Positions 11,146 to 22,215 of a DNA stretch of 42,894 bases are shown here, in pieces; the first letter of the stretch is position 1; every line of letters starts with the position of its first letter. The position numbers were made by a program, and so were the translations under genes. Source of the stretch: Hofstenia miamia (lineage: Eukaryota; Xenacoelomorpha; Acoela; Hofsteniidae); contig CABFPE010001056.1 of NCBI GenBank assembly GCA_900660155.1, forward strand, positions 81,712 to 124,605, given 5' to 3'. The notes beneath the pieces are model-generated. The model was not told the DNA's origin and did not search any database. It saw nothing but the letters and a program-made list of their open reading frames with translations.

Positions 11146-11148
11146 TTA

Positions 11149-11812
11149 TGTGTATTAGGATTATATTTCGCTGAAATCAATTAATTTTATGTATCTACAC
11201 AGAAATTTTAGGAAAAATAGCTAAAATTACTTCGGTATCTTCCCTATTACAAAATATTTTAAAACATGACTTTGAGTAAGGTATAAATGAAAAAATATAA
11301 AAAAAACCTGCATAATCAGATTAACAAGCAGAACTATACATTTGCTTGTCCTAAAAAGGTTAGTTTTGGGCTCGTTGTTTATCTAATGCAGTGCTCAAAC
11401 TCGACTGGGCTTAGCTAGGCTTTTTGACATCTGTCGCATACGCCATAATCATTTTAAATCAATACCAATACAAATTGGATGCGGTTTTGAAAATATAGAA
11501 TGTGCGGATGCGAATTAAGGAATTTCAATTAATGTCCTCATTTTTAACTAATTAATATAATGTTATATGGCTTCAAAAACTGCATTATTTTATGAAATGC
11601 TGTACTTGTTTCAGTTTCGCATATTTTCAGAATTCACTTAAATGTCCAAAATATTTGAAATATTCTAAAGAATCAATTGAGCTTAAATTTTTGTTGAAAA
11701 TAATTTGAAATTATTATCAGTATTGTCTAATAAATTTCAATATCTATATTAATATCATATTTTACAATCGAAATAACATTCACATTAACACAGTAGCAGG
11801 CACAATTTAAGT
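11149..11812. other. Non-coding stretch including the ACP7 3' flank
   Basis: The part next to 11813 should be the 3' UTR of the acid phosphatase gene on the minus strand. No perfect AATAAA was found close to the stop. Nothing else recognised. Confidence 0.4.
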
Positions 11813-12792
11813 TTAGTATTTAATAGTAACATGATCCATTAAAAATCTTGTGTAGTTGAGCTTGTGAATTCCATAAGCCCGAAGATATAAAGTTGTACTA
11901 TTTAAATTAGTCAATTTCGCATATCCATAGGAACTTTTCCTCACAGCACTCCATGGAGGATGTATTTTATCAAAGGGTGTTAAGGGCTCACGTGCTCCTG
12001 CATTCCCAACAATAAAATGTGGGATACCTTCGAAGTTTTCATAAACATTCTTATTTTCCGAAATGTTGTAAATGTAGTTATAGATTGGATAAAACCGCTC
12101 ATAGTTATGCTCATGACCCCAAAAACATGCGTCTACATTGTTTTCATAAAAAAGTTTTTCGAAACCAGGGAAATGATCAAAACCAACTCGAATTCTTTCT
12201 GGCTGGGGTCCTTTTATTTTGTCTTTAGATGTAGTGTACATAGCACGATGAGCGAATGTAATGACCCATTTCTGTTGTTTTCTACTTTTATTGGCTTTCT
12301 CTAGGTCTTTTCTGAGCCAGTTATATTGTGTTAAAATTTGATCAAAGCCATATTTAACTTTAAAGTAAAATGCGGAATTTAGCATTACTAAATGGAACGG
12401 TCCAACATCAATGCTATAAAATAGGCTACGAGGGCCAGATGTCGTAAATCTATTGAAGTATTCTGAGAAATTCACGTGACCCTCATGATTTCCTGGCACT
12501 GGCATGTACGGTATTTGCGAGGCTACAGGCTCTATCATGTTCATAAATCTATCTCCATTATGTCCAATATACCTATCTAAGTCATATGCAAAATCTCCAA
12601 TATGTATGATAACATCAACTGATTTCAGAGCATCTTCAACAATAAAGGGCCATGCTTGTGCATTGTCTGTGCCCATATCAGCTAGTAGCAAAATTGTCGG
12701 TGTCCAATTCACATCCGTAGGGAAGGTTTTAAACTTAAATTTCTTACTCCACACTACTTTTTGTGGTTTCTTAAAAATACCGACAACGTAAT
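11813..12792 (-). CDS. ACP7: ACP7-type purple acid phosphatase, catalytic (last) exon
   Basis: The main exon of a metallophosphoesterase that hydrolyses phosphomonoesters at a binuclear metal centre. Family members are usually secreted or lysosomal glycoproteins. After the acceptor TTTGTTTAG (AG at 12794-12793) the frame reads NYVVG and continues through all five metal-binding blocks: LLADMGTDN (Asp), IGDFAYDLD (Asp and the Tyr that gives the purple charge-transfer colour), PGNHEGH (Asn), TFAHRAMY (His) and FWGHEHNYERFYP (two His). All seven ligands are present, and the C-terminal FIVGNAGAREPL block follows. The protein ends DHVTIKY with TAA at 11815-11813. The joining codon (A from the upstream exon plus AT) restores the usual T-Y-x-Y pattern. 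Several N-x-S/T sites are present. It looks functional. Plus-strand frames across the exon are shadows. Confidence 0.93.
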
Positions 12793-12897
12793 CTAAACAA
12801 ATAGCTTAGATAAGTTTGCAATAAGTAAAATTGAATTTGTTTTTCTACATACAAATAACGAACTTACATACAGAATTCAAGTAAATCCAACACTTAC
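12793..12897 (-). other. ACP7 intron, 105 bp
   Basis: On the minus strand the donor ACA|GTAAGT (intron starts at 12897) and the acceptor TTTGTTTAG| (ends at 12793) bound a 105-bp AT-rich intron in phase 1. Removing it joins the Fn3-like domain to the catalytic domain without a frame break. Confidence 0.85.
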
Positions 12898-13158
12898 TGT
12901 AAGTCATATTTGGTTTTAAATAAGTCATCTTTGTTCTAAACGTATAGCCCATTCTCGTTCGTGTTGTGTTACCTTCATCAACATGTAAGTACTGATCGAC
13001 TTTTACAACATTTTGAGAAGCATTGGTAGCTGGACTATTGTCTGATTCCCAATATTTTACTATTCCTTTTCCCTCACAGCGATAATTGGATGCCCAAGTG
13101 ACATACATTGAATCGACATTATCTAAATAGTGGTACGCGATATTTGAAATCACAAGTT
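12898..13158 (-). CDS. ACP7: ACP7-type purple acid phosphatase, Fn3-like domain exon
   Basis: This exon encodes the N-terminal beta-sandwich (purple acid phosphatase N-terminal, Fn3-like) domain. Readable blocks are DNVDSMYVTWASNY, which is the conserved SMxVTW strand, then VKYWESDN, and finally TYLKPNMTY, the L-K-P-x-T-x-Y end of the domain. The acceptor is TCTGCATAATTAAG with AG at 13160-13159, so the exon begins AA-CTT-GTG in phase 1. The apparent start at 13153 is a GTG valine codon inside the exon and not an initiator. At least one more exon with the ATG and a signal peptide should lie upstream on the minus strand beyond 13160; it was not identified. The donor is GTAAGT at 12897. Confidence 0.85.
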
Positions 13159-13160
13159 CT

Positions 13161-14480
13161 TAATTATGCAGAAAACACCTAAGTGTAAAATACTTTTGAT
13201 GTCTATTTCCAAAAAAATATGCAACAAAATATTAAAGTGTATTATTAGTTTGCAAACATCGGAAAAACATTACTCCATGAATTCATTTATAAATCCAAAT
13301 TCAGTATTGCAGCCTCCGGCTAAACATCAGTGGATTTCAAAGAGAAATCAATTGATTCATAAGCTTCATAAGGACGTCAGTCATTTTTTTCAAAAATCTA
13401 TACTATTAAAAAAAAAAGAATTAATATAATATATTATGCCCTATATTTCATAGAATACCAAACATTGCGCACCATTTATTATAAATATATGAATTGTTAA
13501 GTAATTCAAGAAATTAGATTATTTTAAGTGTATATAATCATCTGTAAAACACCTACAAAAGCGATTTGGTTTTACCCCAATATGATTGGCTATGTGCTTG
13601 GCCAAAAGATGGAAAACTTATCAAATAACTACGGAATGTACGCAAACATGAATTATTAAATTTGTTTAGGAAAAGCTTATTACAAATGCTAAAAACTAGA
13701 GACTATACTACTACACATAATGAATTTCATGCTTTGAAGTTTTGAGATGGTGTAAACATAGTACTATGCATTTGTATCATGAATTGCTTTTAGTAGAGGG
13801 AGATATTAAGAAAAACATATTAAGTACTGCACTTGTCAACTTTATCAAAGTGTGATAAATAGTAAAACCTGGAGATAAAATATCATTTATGTTGTGGAAA
13901 TCACTTTCTGAGGTGTTGATCCTGTAATTCGTTCCACTACGGTTGGTGAATGACTCCCAAATTTTGAAAAATCATAAAATCATGCAAACATAGTTATGTG
14001 ACCCCTAATTTTAAAGCATATGATAACTGTTCTGAAAATACAGCCCTTTTAATAATGTTTCTGAAATAAATCCATCAAAATATTCGAAATTTTGCACTAA
14101 AAAGCTGATTTTTCTTTTTATATGAGCTTTATAATTTCCAAATACAAATCTTTCTTGTAAATGCTTGCTTTCTAATTACAATGCACTTTTTAATTGATAA
14201 AAAGAGATATTTTATTTAAACTTTATTAAATATAAACAATGCAAAATGTTGGGAAAGAAATATTGCACCATGTGCATTATAATGATATCGTGGCTTTATT
14301 ATACTGTATCTACTCAGCCTTATTAATACTTCAAAAGTATATTATTTATTATTATTTATAAAAAATTCTAGAGTAGAAAATATAGGAAGAAAGAACATAT
14401 GAGGCTATAAAAGTTTAAGGTTATGATTATGTTGTTGGCAATTTAGTTAATACTAATACATTTGTTTTAGAAAATAGATA
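13161..14480. other. Intergenic or intronic stretch with faint coding traces
   Basis: The missing first exon of ACP7 may lie here on the minus strand but could not be located. On the + strand, about 13551-13790, one frame reads YDWLCAWPKDGKLIK and then RKHELLNLFRKSLLQMLK with isolated stops. It may be an upstream part of the decayed coding region at 14480-16500. The rest is AT-rich with no recognisable content. Confidence 0.3.
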
Positions 14481-14568
14481 TATAATATGAAAAATTAGGG
14501 AATGGTCACTTTGGACAAATAAAGTCAAAGGAAGTTGAGAAAGAATTGGTCAACACTCTAGTAACAAG

Positions 14569-14576
14569 AGCTGCTG
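14569..14576. repeat. hAT target-site duplication, left copy
   Basis: AGCTGCTG directly precedes the CAGAG terminus and is repeated exactly at 15660-15667. Confidence 0.88.
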
Positions 14577-15659
14577 CAGAGCTGTAACCGGGCCAGGTTT
14601 TGAAAGGGCCGGGTCCGAAATTTCTGCACAACTGGCCTAGAATTGTTCAAAATTTTATTGATGAATATATATTCTCTTACCATAAAAAATTATGTCAACT
14701 ATTATATTCAATTGACTACTTATACATCAAAAAGTGAATCAACGCCAACAATAATTACAATTAATTCAGAAATTTTCGTAGTAATAGCAAGCGCACATCA
14801 ATCTCATTTATACTTTAGGTGTCCCAGCGTAAACTTTAAAATATTTAGATAATACATTGTGTTATGCTTGAATGTTTGTGAGGGAAATGCTGCACATTTT
14901 TATATTATTATTATTATTATTATTAAATAGATTTATTACCTTAATACAGGTCTACAAATATATTAAACAGTCAACAAAAGTCATTTATGGACTGATGAGC
15001 TACAAGATGATTTGCATGATTTGCATGGACAAACAAGATAGTGTGTGCATCTAATATCAATACTAAAATTGTAATTGAGATGTAATCTGCAAAAATCTAG
15101 GAGATTTTTTTTGACAATGCTCTAATCGTCAAATAAGTTAATGTTTGTGTTTATATGAATAAAATTAGCCAAGCGAGTGATGCGATTAAAATAGAAGTAA
15201 GCTGTCTTTGATTTCTTTATACGTGTTATTTGAAAGAGATTAAAATTTTTAGAACGTAATCCTGGGCGGTTTGGGTAATATAAAGATAAATAATCCAAAG
15301 CATTGAGATCCATAAACATATTTATTATTAATACTGCAATGCAACTATTACCAATTTAAAGATGTCCATTAAAATCCTTTTTTGCAGCAGTGGACTCATC
15401 CTTATATTATTTTTTTTATTGTTAGCTTTTGATCCCATCACAAGTTAGCTTTATTGTAAAAAAGTGCAATTGCTAATTTTCAATTAGATGCTTAATTTTT
15501 TTATTTACAAAAATCGTATAATGGTTTTGGATATGACGGGCCCGGGCCGGGCCTGGGCCTGAATATTCCCAATTGCAATCGGCCGGCCTGGGCTTGGTTT
15601 ATGGGTTAAAGAACCAGGGTCAGGACCAGGCCTGAAATCACGGCCCGGTTACAACTCTG
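14577..15659. mobile_element. hAT-family non-autonomous element, 1083 bp, 8-bp TSD
   Basis: The left end is CAGAGCTGTAACCGGGCC and the right end, reverse complemented, is CAGAGTTGTAACCGGGCC: 17 of 18 bases match and both begin with the CAG-rG typical of hAT elements. A perfect 8-bp target duplication AGCTGCTG flanks it at 14569-14576 and 15660-15667, the hallmark length for hAT. The subterminal regions are GC-rich with repeated GGGCCxGG motifs (14590-14640 and 15535-15655), standing out from the AT-rich interior. No transposase frame is present inside, only short frames and an (ATT)n run at 14901-14926, so it must have been mobilised by a transposase supplied elsewhere. Confidence 0.88.
14901..14926. 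repeat. (ATT)n microsatellite inside the hAT element
   Basis: A short run of ATT triplets within the interior of the 1083-bp element. Confidence 0.8.
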
Positions 15660-15667
15660 AGCTGCTG
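15660..15667. repeat. hAT target-site duplication, right copy
   Basis: AGCTGCTG directly follows the right terminus (ACAACTCTG) and matches 14569-14576 exactly. Confidence 0.88.
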
Positions 15668-16504
15668 CATACATCAAGCATCTACAGTTTCATGAAGCTC
15701 AACCAACAAAACATAGTAAAAGAAAAATAATTTTCATCAAGTATGTTAAGCATAACGTTCCCTCAAAGAAATATATCATATGGGAAATTCTGAATGCTCT
15801 GCATTTGTTTTTTCAGTCTGCCTGAAAATATTTCAAATTGTGTTTTTCAGACCAGAAAAGCTAAAATTGAAAACTTTCTACAAATGAAAGAATTAGCTTC
15901 AAATAAAGGACATTGCATTACACTGGATTCATTGCAACTTTTATCTGAAAATCCCAAGCTCTATTCAATTTGCTATTGATACACTTTCGAAAGATTTCAA
16001 TATTTAAGAAACTATTTTAATAACATAAAAAATCATACTTTTTGTGTAGAAATAGTTAATATGGTACTTGACTGTTGAATTAAGTGATGAAAGAAGAATT
16101 CAAAAAGAATCTGAGATTGCAAAATGGGCTAGAAAGTTAAATCATTTAAAAAATTACAAATACAATACAAAACCTACCATCAGGATGCTGTTCTTCCTTT
16201 ATTGATAAAAAATAGAAGAAAACCCAATATAGAAAACAATCATGGCTCATCCATAGTGATGAGGAAAATTATGACTTTTGCACAAATTTAGATAATTTTG
16301 ATGAATGATGACATTGAAATTGATCCCGCATTCACAGATCTTGAATAATCAGAGCCTTCTCGAAAGAAGAAAAATTAAGAATATATAGTTGATGCTACTT
16401 CTTTTAACAATGGTGACGATATAGCATATCAATTTAGAAATATTCGTAATGATCTCAGATCTGCACGTTCTGAGATGTTTATTTTTATGCCAAAAAAATA
16501 AAAG

Positions 16505-18890
16505 CAAATTTCATATGTACAGTACTGTGTGTTTTGAAGAATATTGTGGAATGTGTTAATTGCATTTCTTTGTCTTTATTTTTACTTTTGAAGGTTATCA
16601 ATGTCATTCTTTCATTTAAGGTCAATAGGTTATTGATTATTACACATTCAATACGTTTGTTATTAATTTAAGAGCACAGTTATTTACCTTGATCATAATT
16701 AAATTTAAGATATTAACTACTATTTTTGAAATGTTTTGAAATTATTCTAATTAACAAAGAATAAGATGAATCTGTTTGAATAATGCATAGACTAAAACAA
16801 TCAAAGTTCTATTACCTATTATATTGCTATGTTTAATTAATTACTATAAAATTCATTCATTTACTGAAATAACGCATCAAAAGCTTTAAACTGAAGGTTT
16901 ACATTACTATTTTTGAACAATTTTTCAGTTCCATGAATTTTTGGTTGAAAATTGAAAAGCCCGATTTTCCGATATCCCATCATTTTCACATGCCAACAAC
17001 GGTCAAGGCTTGACCTTAGTCTGCTCGGGGCAAAATATGAGCTATAAGTAAACTGAAAAGAAATGATAACAACATCCCCGCAATTATGATGTGTATTTGG
17101 CGCAATAATTTTGTTGCTGTAACACAGCATGCATCTCTGCTGGCATATGGTCATTGCTGGGAAATTATATAGGTTGCAAACACCTATATAAATATATAAT
17201 TTTTGCTCTATAACATTGTTGTATATAACTGCATCTCAACAGCTTACGATATCGATTCTTAAATCAAAAAGGCATTTTCAGAAAATGTATGGAATGCAAT
17301 TTGATTTCTCATTTAGGGCTTAATATAATTTTGTAATTGAGTTGCACCAAAGAACACAAATTTTCAATTACCTTATGTAAACATTGAAGTTTTTGAACAG
17401 TTTTGGCAATATGAATAGTTATAAATTTCATGAAAAAATATTGATTTGGAAATAGCCAATAGAATAGAAGTTTTCATCAATTTCGAAATTTTTTGCAACA
17501 AATTTTTGATCAATTAGAAGCTATCTATCAATATAGATATCATTGATGTAATTAAGCAATGATAATACAAAAGTTATCTACCTGTTAGTGAGAGATGAAC
17601 TTGTTGGGGAGCACAGTGAGAAAAGGCTTCATATTCTTTTAGGCTTGATAATGCACATCCAAGGATAAGGTATGCACATTTGAAAATCATTATGTAAATG
17701 CTAGTTATCTCATTTAGTAAATAAATCAAGCTCTACAGGTGTTAATCTAAAATTCAGCATTTACAATATAGAATTTGATCAAGCGCAATTTTCTCTCGTT
17801 ATTTTATAAAATTTGATTATTGGAGTTAATAAATATTAAAATTAGCATTGGTGGTGGTTATGCGAAATTTCTTGGAGATCATAATCTATATGGTTATCAC
17901 TGCAAAAACTCTGCTTCTCAGTTGGTCCTTAACCAGTCTACTGACTAGGGCTTGTATATTTGATAACTAATTCAAATTCGCTAATGATAACCAACAACAC
18001 TTTCAATTATATCGCTGCTGTAAAATGTTGGTAATTGAAATTTTATTACTTGCCTCATTATTTGCACCTAAATTGATTTGAAGTTCAATTATTTGTCTAC
18101 AAATTTCACTAATTAGTAAAATCAGTACAAAGTACTAGAAATCAGAAACTACAAAATCCAACATCTTCCATGTTTCATCTTCCGTAGCTTACTATCACTT
18201 GATTATTAAGAATGTGCAATAAGCAATTTACAACCAGCCACACTGGCTACAGCCCTTAAGAACACGAGTGTCGATGGCTAAGTCAGCCACATTAAATACC
18301 CCAACGGCAAAACATCGATTAACAATTCTACTAATATAATTCAAAATTTACAGTGTATTTACCCATTATTTCCATGAGGTCATATCCTTAACATGTTCAC
18401 TTTGAAATATTTTACATATAAGTTTTATAACATTTTAATATAGAACTTAAGCAACAATCAGTGACAATGAATTTTAAAACTGTTTGTTGTTGATTATTTA
18501 AAATTTAGAAGTTTGAATTGTTGCAATAATACTGATGCTTGCTTTTTATTACTATTGCTCTGAGCAATAAATTAAATGCAGAGATCACTTACGACTTTAT
18601 ATTTGATAAATTAAAATTTGAAAAAATAATTACCAGTTATTTAACACTAGAAGCACCAAGCTGTATTATTGCCTTAAAGAACCATGCCATTCACTCAAAA
18701 CCAGTGTTGTAAAATCAATTAATTTAATGGATGCATTATATAAATCGAGAAATGATTATTTAAAAACATTTAACTAATTCGCAATAACCATTCGTATTTT
18801 TTGTCAAAAACCAGTCTAAGATGCACGGTTTAGTTCATTTAGTGTTAATTTGCTATTGTGATAATGCAGTTATTATATTTTAGATGGACC
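16505..18890. other. Long AT-rich stretch without a supported gene
   Basis: The best open frame is on the minus strand at 16861-17154 (97 codons with ATG). It has no recognisable motif and I do not support it. A locally GC-richer patch at 18230-18315 holds short inverted motifs (AGCCACACTGGCT, GGCTAAGTCAGCC) and may be the end of an undefined MITE. Nothing else recognised. Confidence 0.4.
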
Positions 18891-18897
18891 CTGGACC

Positions 18898-19560
18898 AAG
18901 GGCTTTGCGAGTCGAGATATTTTTGCTTCGGGTCGATTCGAGTCGTGTCACTCTTAAAATTCGAGTCAAGTCGGATTTCGAATGTCGAGCATTTTTTACG
19001 CATATATGCTATCAATATCATAACATTAAAGTCACCATTAAATAACCAAATGTTTGGCAAGTATGAAAAAATAAATTCTAGCAGTTATATTTGTGATTGA
19101 ATAAAAATATGTTATTGATAATTTTTGTATTTTGATGTAGATTAAGCAATCAATGTTGAAGTTATTTAATTTAGGGAAAGGAATATCTATAAACTATCCC
19201 TTTAATAAATGGGAAAGTTTGATTACCAACTTGAAATCGTGACCTTTGCTAAGGAAGCTTAAACAACACTTTTTCGAAAGACTAGAAAATGAAGTTCTTT
19301 ATGTTAAAAAAATCAAATCAATCCAATCAGCAGGGAAAGGCTACCAACGCAATATCAAAAAATTCTAGCATCTTGATGTTAGTAATGATAGACAATGTTG
19401 CACAACTTGAATCACTCTAAAAGAAATTCTTGTAAAAAAGTTTATTAAGTAGAAAAATGCATTAATATTAAGCAAACATATATGCACTCAATATACCAAA
19501 TCAGGGAAACCCCACTCGAAATCAGCGAATGCTTAAATTTCGAGTACTCGCAGGGCCCTA
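18898..19560. mobile_element. Possible diverged DNA-transposon copy with imperfect TIRs
   Basis: The left end AAGGGCTTTGCGAGTCGAG resembles the reverse complement of the right end, TAGGGCCCTGCGAGTACTCG. Both sides carry several subterminal TCGAGTC/CGAGT motifs (18906-18995 and 19515-19550), as hAT elements often do. The interior is AT-rich without a transposase. No target duplication could be paired, and similar GGACCC(T/G)GACC words lie just outside both ends (18886-18898 and 19600-19632), so the true boundary may be further out. Confidence 0.4.
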
Positions 19561-19564
19561 TTGA

Positions 19565-21160
19565 AACGTCACTTACTTGAACCCTGAACACACTACTTGG
19601 ACCCGACCCGTGTTCAACACTGGACCCGACCAGTCCTAGTGAAAAAGCTGGTTTGAAACATTTTCTGACTTCATGATACAAAATTGGGTTTTAGTAAGGC
19701 TAAGACGCAATTATAGTGAAGACCTATATTTGTCTTATACGGTATTATACAGTGATGGAAATTTTCAATGTCATGCAAATAGTATTGTACCATGTCATAT
19801 AAAAAAAATATTAAGCATTTTTTAATAACTGTAGGCACAAAGCTTTGTCAGTTTTCATCCTTGGATTCAGTAGAATCAGAAATTGGATCTTGTGCCAAAA
19901 ACTAATATCTATAGATTTTCAAAGAAACGCTAATCTTGCAATGGTATCAGAGCACGAGATATCTCACTTGATGAGACCCATGACCCAAGTAACCAATCAG
20001 CATCATGACCCATGTTCCCCACGGTCCATGCTTTAAAGTCCTTATTTCATGTGCCACCTTGCTCGTAATTACATTTCAATTGAAAAAATACCATAAAGCT
20101 TTTATTTAAATAAGGTTGTTCTTGTATGAATCAAGGACCATGCAAAGAAACTCAACTGTCTCGAGATGCAAATGACATTGGGTTTACCTGTAGTTGTGAC
20201 ATGTAAAATAGATCTACTGACTACTTCTCATCAGTATATAGATAATAATTAAACAATACGTTATATTATATTACATGAGTGACGTCTTGAATTAAGTCAT
20301 ATAAAGAAATTGCTAACAACTATTTTTAGCCCTCTTGTGGCCAATGCTCATTACGTTTTTAAATGACGTAATTCTTCTAAAGTGAAAATTGAGAATATTA
20401 ATGTGATTTAAAAGCTTTTTTCTGATTTCAATACAATTTGTGATTGTATATATTCTAAAATAATAATTTACTGAAAGTAAAAGAAATGAAAAATTGTAAA
20501 GTTTAACTGTTACTGAACTTTTCAATCCATAAACAGTTAATAAAATGTTATTGATTCAATTACAAATTTGTCAAATGATCCTTCTATACTCTTGATTGCT
20601 GCTCCAATATAAATAAATATAATAAATTTGAAAATATTAAAAAATGTAATGTAAAATATGGGACATGAAGATGAAAAAAATAGGACATATTGTGAAAAGT
20701 ATTTCGCATGATAACTCTTCGCCTGAACGCCTACAACAACTATGATAAAATTAATTGAACTGATGATGTAAAGATTTTGTAATTTCTTCTACACATTTTG
20801 GTTTTTTTTGCTAAAGCAGTGATTTTTAAACACGTTCGTTCCATTTTGCATATTGCCATCAATTTGCACAACTATTATGTTTTATATGTACTCTGAGATT
20901 GATTAGTATCAAAAGAATTTATTGAAGTTAAAGGTTATGAGTAGCATTTCTAGGGTAGACAGGCTGGGCTAATTTCATACCCCACTTAGTTTTACATACT
21001 AGAACTATGAAAACAATGCTTACTGCTACAAAATTGTGCTACAATTATCGTTAAATCAGCCTTAATCAATTTATTCTATAGTGTTAACCATTAGTTAAGT
21101 GGTTATCAATCCGCTATATTTACAAACACAGCCTTAGGCCTACGTGGCTTTACGATAATA
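19565..21160. other. Stretch without a supported gene
   Basis: Short frames only. A moderately GC-richer patch at 19925-20035 (MRPMTQVTNQHHD frame) is not convincing as coding. No RNA gene seen. Confidence 0.4.
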
Positions 21161-21161
21161 C

Positions 21162-21613
21162 AAACTGTCCAATTATTCCGATTTCGTCGGGAGTATCCAG
21201 ATTTTGGATGAGATATCCCGAATTAAAACGCATAAGTCGTAGGCATAGGAGAAATCCCAATATTTAAAACGAGTGTAAAATAATTATATACTGCTTTTTC
21301 CTTAGAAAATAAATAAATTCCTTTCTTCGAACACTTAGAGTACGTAAATTTTCTATAAATATGGATATCATTCAATAATATTAGTCATTATATTATTTGT
21401 ATAATATTCTATAGATTATCTCGTTTCCAATCTGTCCATCAGCAATATGTCAATCTACATTAAATCATCGAGGAAAAAGTAGGTCTTCTATCTTTCATCT
21501 ATGCATTAAATCGTATTTGATTGAATATCAAGATGTTCTATTTCTTTCATTTTTCAAATTCCTAAAATCGTGCCCAAAATCCCGACGACGGAAGGAAATA
21601 GGTTGGACAGTTT
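21162..21613. mobile_element. 452-bp MITE with terminal inverted repeats
   Basis: The left end AAACTGTCCAATTATTCCGA continues TTTCGTCGGGA. The right end, reverse complemented, gives AAACTGTCCAACCTATTTCC followed by TTCCGTCGTCGGGA. The match extends over about 35 bp with a few differences and a small gap. There is no coding capacity. Flanks (GATAATAC left, TTACAATAC right) share AATAC but do not form a clean duplication, so the superfamily is open. Confidence 0.6.
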
Positions 21614-21614
21614 T

Positions 21615-22215
21615 TACAATACATTCATGTATACATTTAAAAACAGAAAATAGAATAAGTCAATAATTCATTTACATACTTTGCTCAAAAGCATTTTTTC
21701 CAAAAATAATCCATGAAACATCCTTATTCATATGAAACAGTAAGATTTGCAAGAGAGTGTTTTAAGAATTCACTTAGAGTCTAAATGGTGAGATGTGTAA
21801 CAAGAAAATTAAAAATTGAAAAATAAAAGGATCACACTTTCATGTAAAGTTACTTATTAATAATAAACTATGTAAACTTTATAAGACAATAGAGAAATTC
21901 AAATGTTGTCAGTTTTTAAAGGGGAGATGGAGAGATGCACATTGAATTTCCATATCAGACACTAGTTCAAGCCTGGAAATGGATCAAGATATGTCGACCA
22001 AAGCCAACCCAACATTTGTCGGAGATTGACAAAGCATTGGCTAAATATCGAGCTGATTTGGAAGAAATCATTAATAAGGGAGCCAATTACATTGAAATTG
22101 AATTTTAGAACATTGATATTTGATATTTACACATTGAATATTATCAGGTATAGGATTTTTATGTCAATAAATATTAGTAAATATGTCCTAAAACATTTTC
22201 TTAAAAATACAAAAT
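21615..22215. other. Non-coding stretch
   Basis: No supported gene. The + strand frame at 22026-22238 is low-complexity. The end of the minus-strand hAT transposase remnant may extend slightly into this interval. Confidence 0.35.

Larger units (their letters stand above)
14480..16500 (+). pseudogene. Decayed coding region split by a hAT element; identity unknown
   Basis: Left of the hAT element the + strand reads EKLGNGHFGQIKSKEVEKEL and VNTLVTRAA (about 14488-14576). Right of it, in the frame that results if the element and one target copy are removed, it continues AYIKHLQFHEAQPTKHSKRK then NVPSKKYIIWEILNA (15668-15800). A +1 shift then gives SLPENISNC and RKAKIENFLQMKELASNK with LDSLQLLSENPKLYS (15794-15979). 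Further pieces follow with isolated stops: RIQKESEIAKWARKLNHL (about 16090-16150), DAVLPLLIKNRRKP and DIAYQFRNIRNDLRSARSEM (about 16420-16480). Composition is lysine-rich and hydrophilic. I do not recognise the protein. It may be a pseudogene of a host gene or another element's gene; TTTTTTCAG and GTTTTTCAG at 15805-15850 could instead be splice acceptors. Confidence 0.4.

Noticed and set aside
12017..12791. Plus-strand frames across the acid phosphatase exon
   Set aside because: They are shadows of the well-supported minus-strand ACP7 exon and carry no independent motif.
16861..17154. 97-codon minus-strand frame with an ATG
   Set aside because: No recognisable motif, no clear splice or polyA context, and its length is possible by chance in a 43-kb window.
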